Positions 24,310 through 27,340 of a stretch of 27,340 bases of DNA are shown here, one piece after another (positions within the stretch are counted from its first letter, which is position 1; each line of letters begins with the position of its first letter). Below the pieces are notes generated by a model. It saw nothing but the letters and a program-made list of their open reading frames with translations. It did not search any database and was not told the origin of the DNA. The stretch is from DATLWN01 sp964492895 (GTDB lineage: Bacteria; Pseudomonadota; Zetaproteobacteria; Mariprofundales; Mariprofundaceae). The translations under genes were made by a program, and so were the position numbers. Where the stretch lies: positions 1 through 27,340 of the forward strand of contig CAZBLR010000023.1 of NCBI GenBank assembly GCA_964492895.1, in the 5' to 3' direction.

Positions 24310-24323
24310 CTCACATCCCTCCC

Positions 24324-24908
24324 TCAGGCCAGGCTGCACAGGGAGATGGCCTGCTGCCGGTTCTGGACCTTCAGCGCCTCCAGGATGAAGCCGATGTGGA
24401 ATTTGACGGTGCTGACCGACAGCGTGAGCCGGTCGGCGATTTCCTTGTTGCTCAGGCCCATGCAGACCATGCCCAGGATCTCCCATTGCCGTTCGGTCAG
24501 GTGGATGGCCTTGGCATCCGCCACGATGTCCCGGGGGATGTAGATGTCGCCGCGCAGCACGGTATCGATGCCTTCCAGCAGATCCCCGGCCGACATGGTC
24601 TTCGACACGTAGCCCCTGGCACCGAATGCCAGCATGGTTTGCACCAGGATCGGATTGTCGACCGCCGAACAGACCAGTACCCTGGTATCGGGGAAGCGCC
24701 GGATCACATCGCAGGCGCCGGTCAGGCCATTCATGTCCGGCATGAAGATGTCCAGGATCACGAGCGCGGGCACATGCCGGGCACAGGCGTCTTCCACCTG
24801 GTGATAGTCCTCCGCTTCGAGGAGCCCGGCATCGGGGTAGACGCTGGCCAGCAGCGTGCGTATCAGTTGCCGGTGCATGGCGTGGTCGTCGGCGATCAGC
24901 AGATCCAT
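24324..24908 (-). CDS. NarL/FixJ-type response regulator with LuxR helix-turn-helix
   Basis: The 194-residue protein has a receiver domain (1-115) with D7/D8, phosphoacceptor D53 in VILDIFMPDMNG and the conserved lysine in YVSKTMS, then a LuxR-type DNA-binding domain (about 130-187) with LTERQWEILGMVCMGLSNKE and TLSVSTVKFHI. It is a transcription factor; no partner kinase is adjacent. The start ATG 24908 places the acidic pocket correctly (MDLLIADDHA); a longer frame to 25091 is not domain-like. The leader has a small hairpin GGGT/ACCC (24914-24925 on the plus strand) just before the start. It is divergent from the PAS-GGDEF gene, and the two may share control. Confidence 0.9.
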   Translation of the reverse strand: MDLLIADDHAMHRQLIRTLLASVYPDAGLLEAEDYHQVEDACARHVPALVILDIFMPDMNGLTGACDVIRRFPDTRVLVCSAVDNPILVQTMLAFGARGYVSKTMSAGDLLEGIDTVLRGDIYIPRDIVADAKAIHLTERQWEILGMVCMGLSNKEIADRLTLSVSTVKFHIGFILEALKVQNRQQAISLCSLA

Positions 24909-25050
24909 GAAGTGGGTATAGACCCTGTGTGCCCGCCGTGACCGTACGGGGTAACACGGATCCGTCGCAGGGCCTGCGCTGCATGCAGGGAGAAATGTGT
25001 CTATATTTTCTGAGACCGCCCGATCGCTGCATTCCGAAGGAGGATACGGC
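24909..25050. promoter_or_regulatory. Divergent control region, response regulator versus diguanylate cyclase unit
   Basis: This stretch lies between two divergent signalling genes. It contains an AT-rich patch TCTATATTTTCTGAG (around 24999-25013) in otherwise GC-rich DNA, the palindrome CTGCATGCAG (24979-24988), a GGGT/ACCC hairpin next to the response regulator start, and the strong ribosome binding site AAGGAGGA (25037-25044). TATATT may serve as a plus-strand -10, but no good -35 is seen. Confidence 0.4.
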
Positions 25051-25146
25051 TTGACCAGTCCGCTGTATGACGCGCATCGCTGCCTTTGCACCCGGGATCG
25101 GGCCGGTGCGCTGCCGTCCGTCGCTTCAGGGGGGAGCCGTGGCTGA
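25051..25146 (+). CDS. Candidate 31-residue leader peptide of the diguanylate cyclase gene
   Basis: TTG at 25051 lies 6 bases after a near-perfect AAGGAGGA (25037-25044), the best ribosome binding site around, and opens a 31-codon frame starting MTSPLYDAHRCLCTRDRA. Its TGA (25144-25146) overlaps the likely GTG start of the PAS-GGDEF gene (25139), which would allow translational coupling. The peptide has two cysteines and no similarity I can recognise. An alternative is that it is the original N terminus of the GGDEF protein, now in another frame after an indel or a sequencing error. Short ORFs of this size can also occur by chance. Confidence 0.4.
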   Translation: MTSPLYDAHRCLCTRDRAGALPSVASGGSRG

Positions 25147-26284
25147 GCAGGCCGCGCCCGTGGTCGGGGCGAGCGAGGAGGAACTGCAGGCCGAGATCGA
25201 TCGCCTCAACCAGACGCTGCAGACGTTGATGCACCATGCCGAACAGCGCGGCAGCGTGCGGGGGGAGGACTTCGATCTGGTCCAGACGGCGCTGCAGCTC
25301 GTCGACGAGTTGCGCCAGCGCACGACCGAGCTGGTGGAATCGACCCTGCGCGAAAACCGCAAGATCAGCCGCGCCCTGCACGAATCGGAAGAGAAATTCC
25401 ATCGCCTGATCGAGCAGTCCCTGGTCGGCATCAGCCTGTCGGACCTGGAACGCTTCAGTTACGTCAATCCGAAATTCGCCGAGATCACCGGCTACAGCGT
25501 CGATGAGCTGTTGCGGATGGGGCCGATGGACATCACTCCGGAGGCCAACCGTCCCGAGGCGACGCAGATGATGCGCCAGGGCCTGGCCGGCGAATTCGAC
25601 ACCAATTTCACCGCCGTCATCAACGTGCGGCGCAAGGACGGCACGATCGTGATCGCGGAGCTGACCGGCGGCCCGCCCGTCGACGTCGACGGCAGGCCCG
25701 AGCTGATCGCGATGATCGTGGATATCACCGAAAAGGTGCGCGCCGAGAACGAGATCAAGGTGCTGAACGAGAAGCTGCACGAGCTGGCCATCCGCGATGG
25801 GCTGACCAGCCTGTTCAACCGGCGTTATCTGGAGGAATCGCTGGCGCGCGAACTGATCCGGGCCGAGCGGGACGGGAGCCCCGTCAGCCTGGTGATGGGC
25901 GACCTGGACCATTTCAAGGCCGTCAACGATACCTACGGCCACCAGTTCGGGGACAGGGTGCTGCAGGCATTCGGGGGCCTGATTCGCCAATACTCGCGCG
26001 GCAGCGATATCCCCTGCCGCTACGGTGGCGAGGAGTTTATGATGGTGCTGCCCAACATGAGCGGGGAGAAGGCCCGCGAACGGGCGGAATACCTGCGTAC
26101 ATTGATCGCCGACACGCCCGTCAGCATCGATGACGTTTCGGTATCGATTTCCGCCTCCTTCGGCGTCGCGGTGTTCCCCGAGCATGCGCATGATGTCGAC
26201 AAGCTGATTGCAGCGGTGGACAGGGCACTGTACCGGGCCAAGCAGGCCGGCAGGAACCGGGTGGTGCTGGCCACCGGGGACTGA
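25139..26284 (+). CDS. PAS-GGDEF diguanylate cyclase
   Basis: Diguanylate cyclases make c-di-GMP from two GTP. From GTG 25139 the protein has 381 residues: an N-terminal coiled coil (about 10-82), a PAS domain (about 84-200, with FSYVNPKFAEITGYSVDEL) and a GGDEF domain (about 210-375) starting LAIRDGLTSLFNRRYLEE, with the active-site motif GGEEF (296-300) and the inhibitory I-site RGSD (287-290) five residues before it. It should therefore be active and feedback-inhibited. No membrane helix is seen, so it is a soluble sensor-cyclase. ATG 25067 is an alternative start without ribosome binding site; GTG 25139 has AGGGGGGAG just before it and overlaps the leader ORF. The GGEEF variant is common in active enzymes. 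Confidence 0.92.
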   Translation: MAEQAAPVVGASEEELQAEIDRLNQTLQTLMHHAEQRGSVRGEDFDLVQTALQLVDELRQRTTELVESTLRENRKISRALHESEEKFHRLIEQSLVGISLSDLERFSYVNPKFAEITGYSVDELLRMGPMDITPEANRPEATQMMRQGLAGEFDTNFTAVINVRRKDGTIVIAELTGGPPVDVDGRPELIAMIVDITEKVRAENEIKVLNEKLHELAIRDGLTSLFNRRYLEESLARELIRAERDGSPVSLVMGDLDHFKAVNDTYGHQFGDRVLQAFGGLIRQYSRGSDIPCRYGGEEFMMVLPNMSGEKARERAEYLRTLIADTPVSIDDVSVSISASFGVAVFPEHAHDVDKLIAAVDRALYRAKQAGRNRVVLATGD

Positions 26285-26376
26285 TTCGCAGCACGGTCCA
26301 TCTGCTGTGCGCGGCTTGACCTTTCACCCACGATCGGGTGGCTTAGACGTTTCCATCGACCGGACAGGAGGGGCCC

Positions 26377-27159
26377 ATGAGCGGCAAACAGACGAACGCA
26401 ACGGAGCGCCATGCGCGCATCGCGATCGTGACCGGAGCCTCCTCGGGTATCGGCGAGGCGACCGCGAGGCGCCTGGTGGCCGCCGGCTTCGGCGTCGTCG
26501 GCAACGCGCGCAATGTCGAAAAGCTTTCCCGGATGGAGCGGGAGCTTGGGGAGGGCTTCTGCGGCGTCGCCGGGGATGCGGCGGACGTGGCGGTGATCGA
26601 GCGGCTGTTCGCGGCCGCGGCCGAGCGTTACGGCCGGCCGGCCGACATCGTCGTCGCCAATGCCGGCAGGGGGCTGGGCGGTGCGGTCACCCAGGCCGAC
26701 CTGGCTGCATTCGAGGACATCCTGCGCCTCAACGTCACCGGTACGCTGGCGCTGCTGCAGCAGGCGGCGCGGCAGATGGTGGCGCGCCAGGCCTCCGGGT
26801 TCCCCGAGTCGCCCGCCGACATCGTGGTCATCGGCTCGGTCGTCGGCCGGCACATCTCGCCGTTCAGCGCCGTCTACGGCTCCACCAAGTATGCGGTGCA
26901 TGCGCTGACGGAGGGCCTGCGCCGCGAGGTCGGGCCGAAGGGGGTGCGCGTGACCCTGGTCGAGCCCGGGATCGTGGTCAGCGGCTTCCAGGATGCCGCC
27001 GGCTACGACGATGCCCAGGTGCAGCAGTTCCACGAACGCTTCGGGCCGCTGCTGGTCGGGGAGGACATCGCCAACGCCATCCATTTCGTCGTGACCCAGC
27101 CCCCGCACGTGCACGTCAGCGACATCATGGTCCGGCCCGTCCGCCAGGATTACCCCTGA
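26377..27159 (+). CDS. Short-chain dehydrogenase/reductase (SDR)
   Basis: The 260-residue protein is a classical SDR with NAD(P) motif TGASSGIG (19-26), NAG (95-97), and catalytic N119, S154, Y167 and K171 (IGSVVG, YGSTKYAVHAL). An arginine/asparagine pair after the second strand (GNARN, 42-46) suggests NADP(H) preference. It resembles the YdfG-like or clavaldehyde-dehydrogenase-like oxidoreductases that act on hydroxy acids or short aldehydes; the substrate is unknown. ATG 26377 follows AGGAGGGG (26366-26373). The 92-base gap after the GGDEF gene, with a small CACCC/GGGTG hairpin (26325-26340), suggests a separate unit, but read-through is possible. Confidence 0.9.
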   Translation: MSGKQTNATERHARIAIVTGASSGIGEATARRLVAAGFGVVGNARNVEKLSRMERELGEGFCGVAGDAADVAVIERLFAAAAERYGRPADIVVANAGRGLGGAVTQADLAAFEDILRLNVTGTLALLQQAARQMVARQASGFPESPADIVVIGSVVGRHISPFSAVYGSTKYAVHALTEGLRREVGPKGVRVTLVEPGIVVSGFQDAAGYDDAQVQQFHERFGPLLVGEDIANAIHFVVTQPPHVHVSDIMVRPVRQDYP

Positions 27160-27210
27160 TCCAGACCTGTTGATCCCATCACACGCCGGCCACGGTTATG
27201 CCATGGCCAG

Positions 27211-27245
27211 GAAACAACAACGGCCCCGAGCGACCGGGGCCGTTG
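27211..27245 (-). terminator. Intrinsic terminator of the minus-strand gene at the window edge
   Basis: An 11-bp stem, CAACGGCCCCG (27218-27228) with CGGGGCCGTTG (27235-27245), encloses a six-base loop. Read on the minus strand it is followed by TTGTTTCC, a weak T tract. It sits 25 bases after the stop of the gene entering from the right and could also stop the SDR transcript on the plus strand. Confidence 0.75.
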
Positions 27246-27269
27246 TGTGTTGAGGCAAGAGGACCGTGA

Positions 27270-27340
27270 TTACAGCTTGCCCGATTCCTCGGCCAGGTAC
27301 GAGGCCACGCCCTTGGCATCCGGCACCATGGCCTTCTCGC
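27270..27340 (-). CDS. Unidentified protein, C-terminal end (partial)
   Basis: The frame enters from the right edge and ends at TAA (27270-27272), giving 22 full codons: EKAMVPDAKGVASYLAEESG then KL. A stop-proximal terminator supports it as a real gene. The sequence MVPDAKGVASYLAEE recalls the C-terminal helix of small cytochrome c proteins, but no haem motif is inside the window, so I give no function. Confidence 0.6.
   Translation of the reverse strand, partial: EKAMVPDAKGVASYLAEESGKL

Overview
The window looks like chromosomal core DNA of a GC-rich gammaproteobacterium. Supporting signs are the alpha-operon end (rpoA-rplQ), a nadB/rseC/mucD neighbourhood, a DUF4390-ntrY-ntrX-trkA-trkH cluster, an RNase R gene, a XerD-type recombinase and strong codon preference for G/C-ending codons. 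The two tRNAs, Gln(CUG) and Leu(CAG), fit that codon use. I cannot place the genus; a chemolithotrophic or related deep-branching gammaproteobacterium is only a guess. No prophage, CRISPR array, full insertion sequence or toxin-antitoxin module is visible.

Layout. 1-560: end of rpoA, then rplQ and a bidirectional terminator. 558-2446 (minus): nadB and acyP, overlapping. 2561-7317 (plus): rseC-mucD-glutaredoxin-like gene-tlpA-like thioredoxin-ligA, a compact run linking envelope protein quality control, thiol redox and DNA ligation. 7340-7610: tRNA-Gln with a strong promoter and a possible small RNA before its terminator. 7632-10064 (minus): thioesterase, rmuC and an EEP-family phosphodiesterase, chained by overlaps. 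10196-17269 (plus): DUF4390, ntrY, ntrX, trkA and trkH; the first four genes overlap as ATGA, while trkA and trkH are split by a 172-bp MITE-like element. 17308-19509 (minus): rnr. 19570-19656: tRNA-Leu. 19787-24261 (plus): xerD, two tandem paralogues with cyclic-nucleotide-binding-like domains, then citrate synthase. 24324-24908 (minus): orphan LuxR-type response regulator, divergent from a PAS-GGDEF diguanylate cyclase (25139-26284) that is preceded by a small ORF with a strong ribosome binding site. 26377-27159: short-chain dehydrogenase. 27270-27340 (minus): 3' end of an unidentified gene.

How the parts may work together. NtrY/NtrX is a membrane-sensor two-component pair sharing a transcription unit with the Trk potassium system. 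RseC and MucD belong to the envelope-stress response, but the expected sigma factor, anti-sigma factor and RseB are not here. The segment 20.7-26.3 kb brings together two cyclic-nucleotide-type sensors, a response regulator and a diguanylate cyclase, and could be a local signalling neighbourhood; that link is inference. The most unusual items are the tandem TPR-like/double-cNBD proteins, the MITE-like insertion with a TA target duplication, the CCUCC-rich small RNA candidate after tRNA-Gln, and the leader ORF of the diguanylate cyclase.
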